A stretch of DNA of 64,000 nt from Clostridia bacterium (GCA_017399105.1 JAFQEJ010000055.1:1-64000); one strand, 5' to 3'. Shown: positions 55,061 to 64,000, counted from the first letter of the stretch. A program made the numbers and translations. The notes: generated by a model from the letters alone, not told the origin.

Positions 55061-55693
55061 ATGCGTGCAATGATATTTTTCTGTATTTCGGTATTGATTC
55101 TCACCCTGTCGGCGGCAATCCTGCCCATCAACGGCGAGGAGGCGGTTTACAGCGACACGGTAAGGCTTCATGTGATAGCGGCATCAGACAGTGAGCGGGA
55201 TCAGGCACTGAAGCTGGCGGTTCGCGACGGTATTCTGGAGCTGACCGGGAATGCAATCCAAGCCTGCGGCAGTGCGGACGAGGCTGAAGCGGCGCTGGGT
55301 GAGATGATCTCTGAGATTGAGGAAAGAGCCGAGGAAATTCTCGCCGATGCGGGCGAGGTCTGTGAGGTGGAGGCTCAGCTGGGATATGAGCGATATCCCA
55401 CGCGCAGCTATGAAGGTGTGAGCCTGCCTGCGGGGCGCTATCTCTCGCTGCGGGTGAAGATTGGCGAGGCTGCGGGCAAGAACTGGTGGTGTGTGCTCTA
55501 TCCGCCGCTTTGTGTGGATTCCTCCCGTGCCGAGGAAAAGCTGAGCGCGGCGGGATTTACGCCGGGGCAGATCAAGCTGCTCTGCGAATCGGACAATCCG
55601 CGCTATGTGCTGAAATTTCGCCTGCTTGAGGTGATTGAAGAGCTGCTACATCGTGCAGCCGACAGCATCGGTGGGCAGCAATATCGGCGTTAG
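55061..55693 (+). CDS. spoIIR: Stage II sporulation protein R
   Basis: Secreted forespore signal that triggers SpoIIGA processing of pro-sigma-E in the mother cell. The 210-residue protein has an N-terminal signal/anchor (MRAMIFFCISVLILTLSAAI) and the family core VRLHVIAASDSERDQALK followed by LAVRDGIL, then a RYLSLRVKIGEAAGKNWWCV segment. ATG 55061 has GGAGG nine bases upstream. The last residues and the stop (CGGCGTTAG) fall inside a dispersed repeat, so the C terminus has been replaced or extended by it. Its presence argues for an endospore former. Confidence 0.88.
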   Translation: MRAMIFFCISVLILTLSAAILPINGEEAVYSDTVRLHVIAASDSERDQALKLAVRDGILELTGNAIQACGSADEAEAALGEMISEIEERAEEILADAGEVCEVEAQLGYERYPTRSYEGVSLPAGRYLSLRVKIGEAAGKNWWCVLYPPLCVDSSRAEEKLSAAGFTPGQIKLLCESDNPRYVLKFRLLEVIEELLHRAADSIGGQQYRR

Positions 55694-55838
55694 GCGGACA
55701 AGCCCTCATCTGCCTAACACAAGGAAAGGGAACCGCGTCAGCGGTGGAAGAGGGGGTAATGAATACCTCCCCCCTCGTGGTATACAGAAACACTTCTGTA
55801 TACCTAACGCCGATATTGCCCGTCGGCGCAGCCGGCAA
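55658..55838. repeat. CGTTAGGAATAC/CCACGAGGG repeat, copy d (inverted pair)
   Basis: GGCAGCAATATCGGCGTTAGG on the left; CCCCTCGTGGTATACAGAAA, GTATACCTAACGCCGATATTGCCCGTCGG on the right in opposite orientation. The left arm supplies the spoIIR stop codon. Confidence 0.8.
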
Positions 55839-55929
55839 TTTTATATAAAGCGTATAACTTCCTTGAATCCGGTCAATCCTAATACATGCAAAACATTGAC
55901 ATGCTGCAACGCAGCGGAATGGAGGCAAT

Positions 55930-56703
55930 ATGGAAAATCGAAACAGCAAGGCGCCCTCACGGCTCTATGTGAGCATTGCGCTGCTGATGGTAGCAATTTT
56001 AGCGGTAACGGTGATTACACTGATCAACGGTATTGCGAGACGGAATGAAGCGCCCCGCACCGAGGAAACAAGCGGTGAGACAGCATCGACAGAGACAAAA
56101 GCATCACCGCAAAGGGGAACCGATGTGCCCGAGACAAGATCGCCTGTGATGCTTCTCCCCGACAACACGGAGACGAAGGGCGAAACCGAAGCTGTAACCG
56201 AAGCGCCCGAGACTGCCGCTCCCACAGTTGAGCAGAAGGAAGAGGAGCCGGCCACGCAGACAAGCGCGCCGCTGACCTTTATGCAGCCGGTGGCAGGCTA
56301 TGTGGTGAAGTTCCACGATCTGGACATGCCGGTCTACTCTTTCACCATGGAGGACTGGCGCGTGCATCGCGGCATTGACATTGCGGCGACGCTGGGCAGT
56401 GAAGTAAAGGCATGTGCAGCCGGCGTGATTGCGAGTGTAGGGAATGATCCCATGATGGGTGAGACGGTCATCATCGACCACGGAAACGGGCTGATGAGCA
56501 TTTACCGCAATCTCTCCTCCGAGCATCCTGCTGAAATTGTTGAAGGTGCGCGCGTGGAAGCCGGTCAATGCATTGGCGGCATTGGAGAGAGTGCCCTCGT
56601 TGAGATTTCAGACGCATCCCATCTGCATTTCGAGATGAAGCTTGGCGGCATCGACGTCGACCCCCTCGAATACGTGATGTACGACGTAGTTGTGGAAGAG
56701 TGA
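55930..56703 (+). CDS. M23 (LytM) peptidase, SpoIIQ-like
   Basis: A 257-residue membrane-anchored protein: one N-terminal helix (VSIALLMVAILAVTVITLI), a Thr/Glu-rich linker to about residue 110, then an M23 domain. Zinc ligands are present in VHRGIDIAA (His and Asp) and SHLHFEMK (His-x-His), so the enzyme looks active, as in clostridial SpoIIQ. Adjacent to spoIIR, which supports a role in the engulfment-stage SpoIIQ channel; a general cell-wall peptidase remains possible. Confidence 0.75.
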   Translation: MENRNSKAPSRLYVSIALLMVAILAVTVITLINGIARRNEAPRTEETSGETASTETKASPQRGTDVPETRSPVMLLPDNTETKGETEAVTEAPETAAPTVEQKEEEPATQTSAPLTFMQPVAGYVVKFHDLDMPVYSFTMEDWRVHRGIDIAATLGSEVKACAAGVIASVGNDPMMGETVIIDHGNGLMSIYRNLSSEHPAEIVEGARVEAGQCIGGIGESALVEISDASHLHFEMKLGGIDVDPLEYVMYDVVVEE

Positions 56704-56733
56704 CCACCGTGCGAAGCGAACTTGTTCGCTTTG

Positions 56734-56847
56734 TGGACGGCCTGTATCGGCGGTCGACGGCGTCGACGAGCAATATCGGGTCGGTTGCACCGACAGGCAA
56801 TATCGGCGTTAGGAACACAAAATCGTTTCCGCATATCACGAGGGGGG
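56734..56847 (+). repeat. CGTTAGGAATAC/CCACGAGGG repeat, copy e
   Basis: GTCGACGGCGTCGAC, GTCGGTTGCACCGAC and GGCAATATCGGCGTTAGGAA, then AAATCGTTTCCGCATATCAC and GAGGG. Closest to copy c. Confidence 0.8.
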
Positions 56848-56919
56848 AGGGAGTCGTTTCCTTCTCCCCTTATCACTTCAGCGAAATTGCATACCTTGAC
56901 AGGGATGGATACAGTAAGA

Positions 56920-56946
56920 GGGAGAGGAGAAGTCCTCTCCCTTTTT
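56920..56946 (+). terminator. Terminator of the M23 gene
   Basis: GGGAGAGGA (56920-56928), GAAG loop, TCCTCTCCC (56933-56941), then TTTTT. Confidence 0.9.
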
Positions 56947-56987
56947 GTTGTTGTGATGATGCACCGCGAATTACAGCCGATGCAGAG

Positions 56988-58763
56988 TTACTTCTTATAC
57001 AGTGTCACATCTTTTACGCTGATGGTGGCATTATAGGCATCGACGATAAATCTGTAATCCACATAATCAAAATCGCTTGTGTCGAAGGTAAGATTGAGAT
57101 AGCCGTATCCCTCGGCGTCCTTTGGGGAGGTCGCATAGGTCACGTGGGTTGCGGGGGTCTGCAGCAGGGTTGTGGTGTAGCCCTCCTCGTCCACGCCTAC
57201 AAGGCGGAGCATCATATAGTCGGTGACCTTGCGGTTGCTGCCCGGCTTGAAGGCGACAGAGCATACATATTCTCCATCATCAACCGTATCGCCGAAGAAG
57301 GAGAATGAGCTGAACATCTTGCGGTTGGGCTTTTTGGTTGCGGTGTAGCGCCAGTTCCAGACGTCGCCGTTGATGCTGCTGTATTTGCGCTTGCCGCCCA
57401 CATCGGCTCCGGTGACAGAGGCGACGGGGGTCAGCTTATCGAGGGGAGCATAATCGTCGTTCCACTGGCTGTCCAGCCAATCAATACGCAGGGTGAGCCA
57501 CTCCTTGAAATAGGCGACCTCGCTGTCCCAGTCGAAGTAGGGAGTTGCCTTGCCGCGGACATGGGTGACCTCCAGCGCATCCGGCCACTCGTCCTCCTCA
57601 TAGCGGCGCGCATCCTCGAGAATGGCGACATATTCGTCGATTTTCTCAAACATCATATCGATGCTGCCGTCCTCCATGAGGGTATTCCAGCGCTCCTTGA
57701 GCGCGGTGACAAAGGCTTCGTCCTTGAAGAGACAGCGATACCATGCGCCCTTATCCGAGCGGTAGTTGTAGTAATTGAGTCCGTTATCCACCGTATCGGG
57801 GTAGGTGACGTCCTGATTGCCGAAGCAGACATCCACATCCCAGACCGGTCCCATGTGGAGAATACCGTCGTTGTCCAGATAGCAGTAGGTGCTGGTGACA
57901 AAGGCGGCGTCATAGTTCTTTGCCAGTGCATTGGCGATAAACCAGTCGATGAAGGATCGCATGTCGATATCGTCGCAGTAGGCATCATAGCCCTTGGCAA
58001 GCTCGGCTTCGATCTCGTTGAGCCGATTCAGCGCCCGCGCCTTGATCTCCTTCATCTCAGCGGCGGTGTAGGATTTACCCTCTTCGGGATCCTTCAGCAT
58101 GATATGGGTGTCGCTGTCGGTGATGATACAGTTGTCACAGCCCTCCGATTGATGGCGGTAGAGCATTTCCACCTCAAAGCGGACGGCACCCTCTTCGGGA
58201 TCGCAGTTGATGCGCTCGTCATCAAATTCCACCTTTTCCACGAGCATGTAGATGCCCTGATAACTGCCGTTGATAAAGACATCGACAAAGCGGAATTCGG
58301 GGGCGTAGATGTTGTTGATGCGCTGTGCAAGGTCATAGGTGACGGCGTTGCGGAGCATAGTTTTATCCCAGTAGTTGGCAAGCAGCACCCAGGTTTTGGC
58401 TTCTCCCATACCGAGCAGATCGGCGGAGGCTGCCAGCTTGAAGTGATAGGGCTTCTTGGGCAGCGTCCAGGTGGAGTTGCCTCTGCCGCGGATTTCGCCC
58501 TTCAGATTGGTGACCGTCTCGCCTGTGTTTTCGCTGTCGACCATGGTGAAGCGGGCGGGAATGGTGGCATTGCGGGGGATCTGCAGACGGTTGCGCCCGT
58601 TTTCCAGCTCGATATGAAGTGCGGGAAGCGAGGTGAGCTGCGCGACGGCATCTCCTGCGGCTTCGGCTTCGGTGGCTTCGGGGGATTTTTCTCTTGCCGC
58701 GAAGGATACGGTAGTGAGAAGTGAGAGGATGGCAAGAAGGAGGGCGAGGAGGCGAATTTTCAT
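56988..58763 (-). CDS. Secreted CotH kinase family protein
   Basis: A 591-residue exported protein. Signal peptide MKIRLLALLLAILSLLTTVS, then a CotH protein-kinase-like domain (about 70-430): the N-terminal lobe includes GRGNSTWTLPKKPYHFKL, and the catalytic region GPVWDVDVCFGNQD holds the metal-binding DVD. CotH of Bacillus is a spore-coat protein kinase; many clostridial homologues are secreted and of unknown target. The C-terminal 150 residues form a separate beta-rich domain. GGAG precedes ATG 58763. Confidence 0.88.
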   Translation of the reverse strand: MKIRLLALLLAILSLLTTVSFAAREKSPEATEAEAAGDAVAQLTSLPALHIELENGRNRLQIPRNATIPARFTMVDSENTGETVTNLKGEIRGRGNSTWTLPKKPYHFKLAASADLLGMGEAKTWVLLANYWDKTMLRNAVTYDLAQRINNIYAPEFRFVDVFINGSYQGIYMLVEKVEFDDERINCDPEEGAVRFEVEMLYRHQSEGCDNCIITDSDTHIMLKDPEEGKSYTAAEMKEIKARALNRLNEIEAELAKGYDAYCDDIDMRSFIDWFIANALAKNYDAAFVTSTYCYLDNDGILHMGPVWDVDVCFGNQDVTYPDTVDNGLNYYNYRSDKGAWYRCLFKDEAFVTALKERWNTLMEDGSIDMMFEKIDEYVAILEDARRYEEDEWPDALEVTHVRGKATPYFDWDSEVAYFKEWLTLRIDWLDSQWNDDYAPLDKLTPVASVTGADVGGKRKYSSINGDVWNWRYTATKKPNRKMFSSFSFFGDTVDDGEYVCSVAFKPGSNRKVTDYMMLRLVGVDEEGYTTTLLQTPATHVTYATSPKDAEGYGYLNLTFDTSDFDYVDYRFIVDAYNATISVKDVTLYKK

Positions 58764-59031
58764 GGGCGTGTCTCCTTTTTGTGTAAATCCCAATTACCTT
58801 ATGTGTTCCCGGGCAGAAATGCGGTCCTTTGGGCAGGGCCTTGGTCCCGCCGCTCGAAGAAACCGAAATTGTATGTAACGGCGGGAGTGAACCTCCGCCC
58901 TACGGTGAAATTGCCGATTCCCGGACAGCAGGAACACTTTGTCGAATTGGGAGTTGTGTAAAAACAGGGAAGAAAAAGGGAAAGCTTGTGGGGCGGTGAG
59001 CGGGGATTCCCATAACCGGAAGTACCCTCCT
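58764..59031. other. Noncoding spacer between WG and CotH genes
   Basis: Contains a small hairpin GGCGGGAG/CCTCCGCC at 58880-58899 and no gene that I can support. Confidence 0.4.
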
Positions 59032-59150
59032 CCCCCTCGTGGTATGCAGAAGCGGTCTCATATACCTAACGCCGAAACAGGCCCGCCGCGAGGCGCGATA
59101 TTGCCTGTCGGTACAGCCGACTCGGCGCCGCCGACCCGACCCGACACGGC
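59032..59150 (-). repeat. CGTTAGGAATAC/CCACGAGGG repeat, copy f
   Basis: CCCTCGTGGTATGCAGAAGC, CCTAACGCCGAAACAGGCCC, GATATTGCCTGTCGG and GCCGAC iterons, ending next to the stop codon of the WG-repeat gene. Confidence 0.8.
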
Positions 59151-61322
59151 TTAGCTGAGCTTCGCGAAGACCTGCCAGCCGAGGCTGGGGGAGTAGGCGG
59201 TGAAAATGCCCATGGAGGTGTCGGAGATGTGGTTGTAGACCATCGGCACAATAAAGTCGCCTTCGCGGTCGATCATTCCCACGTACATGCCCTCGAAGCC
59301 GACTACGGCAAGTCCCTCGTGGAAGGGGCGGGCATAGGTATAAATCAGATTGGTCAGCCACCTGCCGGTGATGTCCATGTAGCCGTACTTGCCGTCGCGG
59401 GAGAGGAGCAGCACGCCCTCGGAGTAAGCCTCCAGCGTGTAGCCGGCAGGGATGTTGAAGGTCTTGCCCGATGCGTCGATGAGGGTGTCCACATCCTCGA
59501 GAATATAGTGGTCGTAGGTGTAGTGAACAATCTTTTTGCGCACGCGCACAAGTCCCGAGTCAAAGTAGAACATGCCGAGATTGTCCTCGGTGTAGATTTC
59601 GGGGGGATACCAGCCGTCATAAGCGTACAGCTCGCGGTGGTAATAGATGGTGCCGTAGGCGTCGAGGATCACCTGATTGTAGCGGTTGATGAAAATCTGG
59701 GTCCCGTCAGCGGTCACAACCGCCGCAAGGCCGTTTGAGTTGAAGTTGAATGCCTTCAGGTACTGGGGCTCGATGACAACATTGCCGGCTGCATCCTTGT
59801 AGCCCCAGAGTCCGCCATTTGTTTCGATGCGCTCCTCACGCTTGGCAGCACGTTCCGCTTCCTTTGCCTCAGCTTCGGTGGTCTCCGGAGGTTCGGTAAC
59901 CTCGGGCTCTGTAACCACAGGTTCTATTGCCGGCACCTCGGTAACAGGCGGCTCGGTTACAACAGGAGCGGTCGTTTCGGGGACTGTCTCGGGAGTTGTC
60001 TCGATGGGAGCAGTCGTATCGGGGAGGGGGTCGAGGGATGGGTCGGCAGTCTCGGTGGGCGGTGTCTCGATTGCGGGGGCGCCCGTCTCGGACATGCTTT
60101 CGGCTAAGGTTTCGGAATCCGCAGGCAGCTCACTGTCGGCAGAGCTGTCGGGGATGGGGATGATTTCGCTTTCGGCTGTGTTTTCGCTTGCCGCGATGCT
60201 TTCAAGCTCGGACAGCGTCGAATCTGCCGATTCGGAAGTCTCACTGTCGGCAGCCTCACTGTCGGCAGCAGTTTCAAGGGCATCTGCGGCAGTGTCAGCA
60301 GGCTCGGGAAGGCTTTCCTCGGGGATGATGTCGGCAGGCTCACTTGTCTCGCTTACCGGACGGAATGTAGATGTAATCTCACCGCGCACAGCCGCCAGGG
60401 TGAGAACCTGCTCAACGCCGGTGAGGAATGCCGCGGGGATGGCTTCGCCTATCACCTCGGTTTCGGTTTCATTTGGCTGGAAGAAGGGGGTCAGACCGTA
60501 ATTGACCTGTCCGTAGCCCGCGTTATGGTCGTACTCGATGCCGAAAACAAGCTGTGTCGGGTCGAGATCCTCAATGACCTTCAGCTCCTTTGCCGCCGCA
60601 TCATAATATGCATAACGCTCGCCGTCGGTGAAGAGAGGACGGTTGGATGCGTCGCGCAGATAGGCGGGAACAAAGGCTCCCATATTTTGAACATAGATGA
60701 TGCCGGTGGGATCGGCAAGCGAATAGGAGCTGCCATTGTCGACGATCAGATAGCCGCTGTAGGTCTGAAGCTTTGAAATCTCGATGGATTCGCGCTTGTA
60801 TTCGATGGTGTAGCCGCCGTGCTCCAGCTCCTTGCGGTAGGGGATGTCACTGCTGACGGCGGGACGCGCCGAATAGCTGTCGCCGTAATCAACCGCGCCG
60901 TCCACAAGCGTGATGATCTGTCCCTTTTTGGTGTAGGGGGTGCGATTGACCGTAAAGCCGTAGCCTGTGGCGGTGGAGTAGGCATAGAGCGACTTTGTGA
61001 AGGATTCGGGCGCGGCACTCTGCACCGCGGCAGTCTCGGAGGGCGCCTTTGTCTCTGCAGAGGGAGTCTTTTCGCTCTCCGCACTGCCCGAAGTCTCGGT
61101 GAGATTCGCTGTGGGATCGGTCTCGGCAGCAGGGAGCGTCACAAGGCTTCCCGCCGTCGTCACCGCAGGGGGAGCTGCGGTTTCCGCCGTCTCGGCTTCT
61201 CCGTTTCGATTGATAAAGGACAGCTCATACAGTCCCATCTGGTATGTGATCAGGGCAAACAGGGGGAATGCCAGCAGCACTGCAATGGCGGCACCCCATG
61301 CGATACCTCGTGTAATTTTCAT
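59151..61322 (-). CDS. Membrane-anchored WG-repeat protein with long acidic linker
   Basis: A 723-residue protein. One N-terminal membrane helix (IAWGAAIAVLLAFPLFALIT), a Thr/Ala/Glu linker, a WG-like domain (about 130-300) and a low-complexity Ser/Thr/Glu/Pro stretch of about 200 residues (ADTAADALETAADSEAADSE type). The C terminus has clear WG (KWG) repeats, for example GLWGYKDAAGNVVIEPQYLK and KYGYMDITGRWLTNLIYTYA. WG repeats form beta-propeller-like solenoids of unknown ligand. It lies 25 bases after rlmH and is probably co-transcribed. Confidence 0.85.
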   Translation of the reverse strand: MKITRGIAWGAAIAVLLAFPLFALITYQMGLYELSFINRNGEAETAETAAPPAVTTAGSLVTLPAAETDPTANLTETSGSAESEKTPSAETKAPSETAAVQSAAPESFTKSLYAYSTATGYGFTVNRTPYTKKGQIITLVDGAVDYGDSYSARPAVSSDIPYRKELEHGGYTIEYKRESIEISKLQTYSGYLIVDNGSSYSLADPTGIIYVQNMGAFVPAYLRDASNRPLFTDGERYAYYDAAAKELKVIEDLDPTQLVFGIEYDHNAGYGQVNYGLTPFFQPNETETEVIGEAIPAAFLTGVEQVLTLAAVRGEITSTFRPVSETSEPADIIPEESLPEPADTAADALETAADSEAADSETSESADSTLSELESIAASENTAESEIIPIPDSSADSELPADSETLAESMSETGAPAIETPPTETADPSLDPLPDTTAPIETTPETVPETTAPVVTEPPVTEVPAIEPVVTEPEVTEPPETTEAEAKEAERAAKREERIETNGGLWGYKDAAGNVVIEPQYLKAFNFNSNGLAAVVTADGTQIFINRYNQVILDAYGTIYYHRELYAYDGWYPPEIYTEDNLGMFYFDSGLVRVRKKIVHYTYDHYILEDVDTLIDASGKTFNIPAGYTLEAYSEGVLLLSRDGKYGYMDITGRWLTNLIYTYARPFHEGLAVVGFEGMYVGMIDREGDFIVPMVYNHISDTSMGIFTAYSPSLGWQVFAKLS

Positions 61323-61347
61323 GAATTCACTCTCTCTTTGCAATCTG

Positions 61348-61773
61348 CTACTTATGATATTTCCCGCCGTGATTGATATTAAACGCCCTGTACACCTGCT
61401 CAAGCAGAATCACTCTCATGAGCTGATGGGGGAAGGTCATCTTCGAAAAGCTCAGCCGGGCATGGCAGGCAGCCTTCACCTCTTCGGGCAGCCCGTCCGA
61501 GCCGCCGATGACAAGCGCCGCATTCGAATAGCCGCGGGAGGGCAGATCGCCCAGCGTTGCCGCGAATTCCTCCGAGGTCTGCTGCTTTCCCTCCACGCAG
61601 AGAGCACAGCGCCAGCCCTTTTTCGGCAGGGCGGGAATCAGCTCGGCGTCCTCCTTCAGCTCGATGATGCGAAGCCTGCACCAGGGCGTGAGGCGTTTTT
61701 GATATTCGGCGCAGGCATCGCGGAGATATTGCTCCTTCAGCGTGCCGACGCAGATGATGTCGAGTTCAAACAT
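61348..61773 (-). CDS. rlmH: 23S rRNA (pseudouridine(1915)-N3)-methyltransferase
   Basis: SPOUT methyltransferase that modifies pseudouridine 1915 of 23S rRNA. The 141-residue protein has the SAM-binding knot ALVIGGSDGLPEEV and the family C terminus FPHQLMRVILLEQVYRAFNI. ATG 61773 gives the standard N terminus MFELDIICVGTLKEQYL; the longer frame is unsupported. Adjacent to a walJ-type MBL gene, as often in Firmicutes. Confidence 0.95.
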   Translation of the reverse strand: MFELDIICVGTLKEQYLRDACAEYQKRLTPWCRLRIIELKEDAELIPALPKKGWRCALCVEGKQQTSEEFAATLGDLPSRGYSNAALVIGGSDGLPEEVKAACHARLSFSKMTFPHQLMRVILLEQVYRAFNINHGGKYHK

Positions 61774-61814
61774 GGTACTTGAAATCCTTTGTAATGTTGT
61801 GGATGAGGCTCCCC

Positions 61815-62591
61815 TCACACCAGCCTTGTCGCAGTCTTTCTCTCTGCCACCGCAACCTCGGTCGCGTATCCGCCGCCGACGATGATTTCGGCTGTTGCAC
61901 TGCGGGCAAGCTCGGGGGTGTTGTTGTCCTTCGATAAATGGGCAAGCAGAATCCGCTCGGCTCCCTCGTCGGCGAGATATTCTGCCAGATGAGCGCAGTC
62001 GCTGTTTGAGAGATGCCCCATCCGCGAGAGAATCCGCTGCTTGAGTGTGGGCGGATAGGAACCGCACAGGAGCATGTCGGGATCGTGGTTCGACTCGAGC
62101 ACCATATAGCGCGAGCCCTTCAGCTCGGCTGCCATTTTGCGCGAGATATAGCCGGTGTCGGTGGCAATGCCGATTCTGCCGGCTTCGGTGTCGATGACAT
62201 AGCCCACGCTGGCGGCGCTGTCGTGAGAGGTTGCGAAGGAGCGAATCTCCATATCGCCCACCGTCACCGAATAAAGCGGCTCGTGGGAGATGAGGTTCAT
62301 CCCCTCACCAAAGCCTGCGGCGAAGATCGAGGGGGCGGTCATATGGACGGGAATGCCGTATTTGCGCTCGATGACAGGGATGCCGCGAATATGGTCGATA
62401 TGCTCATGGGTGACGAAAATTGCCGAAATCCGCTCGAGACTGCTGCCGATTCCGGCAAGAGCCTGTCCGACGGCGCGGGCACTGACTCCGGCATCGATGA
62501 GAATTTCGGTTTTGCCGTCGGAGATGTAAATACAGTTTCCTTCCGAGCCTGAGAAAAGGGTATAGGCGCTGATTTTATGCTGTGCTTCCAT
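61815..62591 (-). CDS. MBL-fold metallohydrolase, WalJ/YycJ-like
   Basis: A 258-residue metallo-beta-lactamase-fold protein with the metal motif THEHIDHIRG, and LIDAGVSARAV and ATDTGYISRKM matching the YycJ/WalJ group, linked to cell-wall and DNA repair coordination with the WalKR system in Bacillus. No walK/walR genes lie in the window. rlmH neighbours yycJ in several Firmicutes, which supports the name. Confidence 0.85.
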   Translation of the reverse strand: MEAQHKISAYTLFSGSEGNCIYISDGKTEILIDAGVSARAVGQALAGIGSSLERISAIFVTHEHIDHIRGIPVIERKYGIPVHMTAPSIFAAGFGEGMNLISHEPLYSVTVGDMEIRSFATSHDSAASVGYVIDTEAGRIGIATDTGYISRKMAAELKGSRYMVLESNHDPDMLLCGSYPPTLKQRILSRMGHLSNSDCAHLAEYLADEGAERILLAHLSKDNNTPELARSATAEIIVGGGYATEVAVAERKTATRLV

Positions 62592-62598
62592 GCCGCCC

Positions 62599-62994
62599 TC
62601 ATGCAGAGAAGGAAGCCATCAGCGGCTCCACATAGGTGAGAATCACCATATCGATAAAGATGGTGAGGATGAAGGGGATGAGCACCACCAGCACCATACG
62701 GGCCTGTCCCTTGCGCTTGGTGGCGAGGGCGATGTAATCGTGCTTTTCCTCGGGCGACATGTCGTCGGGCAGGTCGTCGGGGGTAGGCAGAGCGCGCTCC
62801 AGACCGCGGTTGAGGATGATGAATGCCACAGCGAGGGCGGTGATGATGGTGAGATAGATGGGCAGGATGGGATAGAAGTTGAAGCGGCAGGCGGTGTAGT
62901 AGATGACGAACACCGCGAGGAAGATGCAGAGCATGATGCCGCGCTTTTTCCAGTCGATTTTCTTTTGAGGTTGAATGCGGTACTTTTTAGCCAT
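62599..62994 (-). CDS. Hypothetical membrane protein, 131 aa
   Basis: Basic N terminus (MAKKYRIQPQKKIDWKKRG), two membrane helices (about 20-60), a charged loop with LPTPDDLPDDMSPEEKHDYI, and a C-terminal helix (VLVVLIPFILTIFIDMVIL). The small size and gene position after galK suggest a conserved clostridial protein, but I do not recognise the family. Seven bases separate it from walJ. Confidence 0.7.
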   Translation of the reverse strand: MAKKYRIQPQKKIDWKKRGIMLCIFLAVFVIYYTACRFNFYPILPIYLTIITALAVAFIILNRGLERALPTPDDLPDDMSPEEKHDYIALATKRKGQARMVLVVLIPFILTIFIDMVILTYVEPLMASFSA

Positions 62995-63077
62995 GATGTA
63001 CGTCCTGTCATGTATTGATGAATGAAGATTGGTGAGGATGAAGGTGGTGGAGCCCGGTGAGCGGGAGTCTCAATCCC

Positions 63078-64000
63078 TCACACCACTCTTACCGCGCCTG
63101 CGGCTCTGGGAGTCAGCACCTTTGCGGCACCTTCGCCGAAGATGCTGTCCTCGAGGGCGATGAGCTCTTCTGCTGCCTCAAGGGGGATGAGGGTCTGGAC
63201 GGTGCCGGCAAAGCCTCCGCCGTGAACGCGCCATGCGGCCTTGACTCCGTCGGTGTTGTATTTAGCCAGCACCTCTTCGGCGGCGGCGAGGGCGAGCGAA
63301 ACACCCTGCTCATCGGGGAGTGCGGTTGTCCAGACATTCTGGAGATATTCAAAGCTCGATCTGCCCGATGCCAGCATGCCCTCGAGGAAGGCGGTGAGAT
63401 TGCCCGATTGAAGAGCCGCGGTCTGAGCTGCCACGCGCTCGTTTTCGCGCAGAAAATGGAAGGCACGCAGGATGGCGCGGTCACCAACCTTTTCGCGCAG
63501 AACCATGATTTCGGGGAGAAGCTGTGCCATGGAGATCTCGCGCAGGCAGTCGGCACCGAAGTGAGCGGCGACCTGCTTCATCTCGGCAGGGATGGCGGCA
63601 TAGTCGGGGGTGAGGTTGGCGTGATTGCCGCCGGTATTGATGATGCAGAGCGCATAGCCTGCACCGCGGAAATCGAAGTCCATCTTTTCAATGACAGCAT
63701 TGCCCGGGATCTCAAAATCGATGGAAACGACGCCGCCGACAGCACATGCGGTCTGATCCATGAGTCCGCAGGGCTTGCCGAAGTAGACATTCTCTGCGTA
63801 CTGAGCGATGCGGGCGATTTTGGCGGGATCGGCGCCGGCACCCGAAAATTCGTTGATGATACTGCCCACCAGCACCTCAAATGCCGCCGAGGAGGAGAGT
63901 CCGCTTCCCTTGGGTACGTCGGAGGTGGTGTAGGCATCAAAGCCGCAAGAGTCGCTGCAGTTCTGCTCAAACTCGGCTCTCATGCCGCGCAGGATGGCGG
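63078..64000 (-). CDS. galK: Galactokinase (5' end beyond the window)
   Basis: GHMP-family kinase of the Leloir pathway that phosphorylates galactose. The ATP motif VPKGSGLSSSAAFEVLVG and the active-site region GKPCGLMDQTACAVGG are present, with the C-terminal WRVHGGGFAGTVQTLIP. About 307 residues are visible and the reading frame is open at the right edge, so roughly 80 N-terminal residues lie outside the window. Stop at 63078. Confidence 0.92.
   Translation of the reverse strand, partial: AILRGMRAEFEQNCSDSCGFDAYTTSDVPKGSGLSSSAAFEVLVGSIINEFSGAGADPAKIARIAQYAENVYFGKPCGLMDQTACAVGGVVSIDFEIPGNAVIEKMDFDFRGAGYALCIINTGGNHANLTPDYAAIPAEMKQVAAHFGADCLREISMAQLLPEIMVLREKVGDRAILRAFHFLRENERVAAQTAALQSGNLTAFLEGMLASGRSSFEYLQNVWTTALPDEQGVSLALAAAEEVLAKYNTDGVKAAWRVHGGGFAGTVQTLIPLEAAEELIALEDSIFGEGAAKVLTPRAAGAVRVV

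Overview
The window is the origin region of a Clostridia chromosome, most likely an uncultured gut Oscillospirales or Christensenellales relative. This rests on moderately high GC, strong GGAGG ribosome-binding sites, a Firmicutes origin layout (rpmH-rnpA-yidD-yidC-jag facing left, dnaA-dnaN-recF-remB-gyrA facing right), noc/parA/parB with parS sites, and sporulation genes (spoIIR and a spoIIQ-like M23 peptidase). No rRNA, no intact tRNA, no CRISPR array and no prophage were seen.

Left arm (0-12 kb): asnS, a subgroup 1c aspartate aminotransferase and purB, then a three-gene cassette in which a DUF1854 protein lies between two large ABC exporters that both carry an N-terminal zinc ribbon. At 12-19 kb there is an orphan solute-binding lipoprotein with rnhA, then a pyrimidine operon (pyrK, a small AT-rich membrane gene, pyrD, a membrane metallopeptidase) and a TagA/WecG glycosyltransferase containing an in-frame 42-bp tandem repeat. 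An AT-rich GNAT gene sits between two halves of a broken tRNA-Pro.

At 19.7-33 kb are mnmG-rsmG-noc-parA-parB-serS, followed by a MORN protein, a SLOG protein, a PfkB sugar-phosphate kinase, a UTP-sugar pyrophosphorylase and an ECF sigma factor with a long C-terminal extension. The mnmG-to-parB order is canonical, but the block points toward the origin, as if inverted relative to the usual jag-mnmE-mnmG layout. serS carries an apparent one-base frameshift near its 3' end.

The origin is the dnaA-dnaN spacer (DnaA boxes, a CTACTACTAC DnaA-trio tract and an AT-rich unwinding element). Right of it are dnaN, recF, remB, gyrA, a lipoprotein, recA and gyrB, separated by long noncoding repeats, then recX, a small kinase, rimO, a REP-associated tyrosine transposase (RAYT) and pgsA. 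From 53 to 64 kb are an XRE regulator, a DUF1861 protein, spoIIR, a spoIIQ-like gene, a CotH protein, a WG-repeat protein, rlmH, a walJ-type MBL hydrolase and the start-less end of galactokinase.

The most unusual layer is the repeats: a REP-like hairpin family (six clear copies, two inside the RAYT gene itself and one interrupting tRNA-Pro at its anticodon loop), a second modular hairpin family at gene ends, inverted cloverleaf-like palindrome clusters, and 340-570 bp composite repeats around the gyrase/recA genes.
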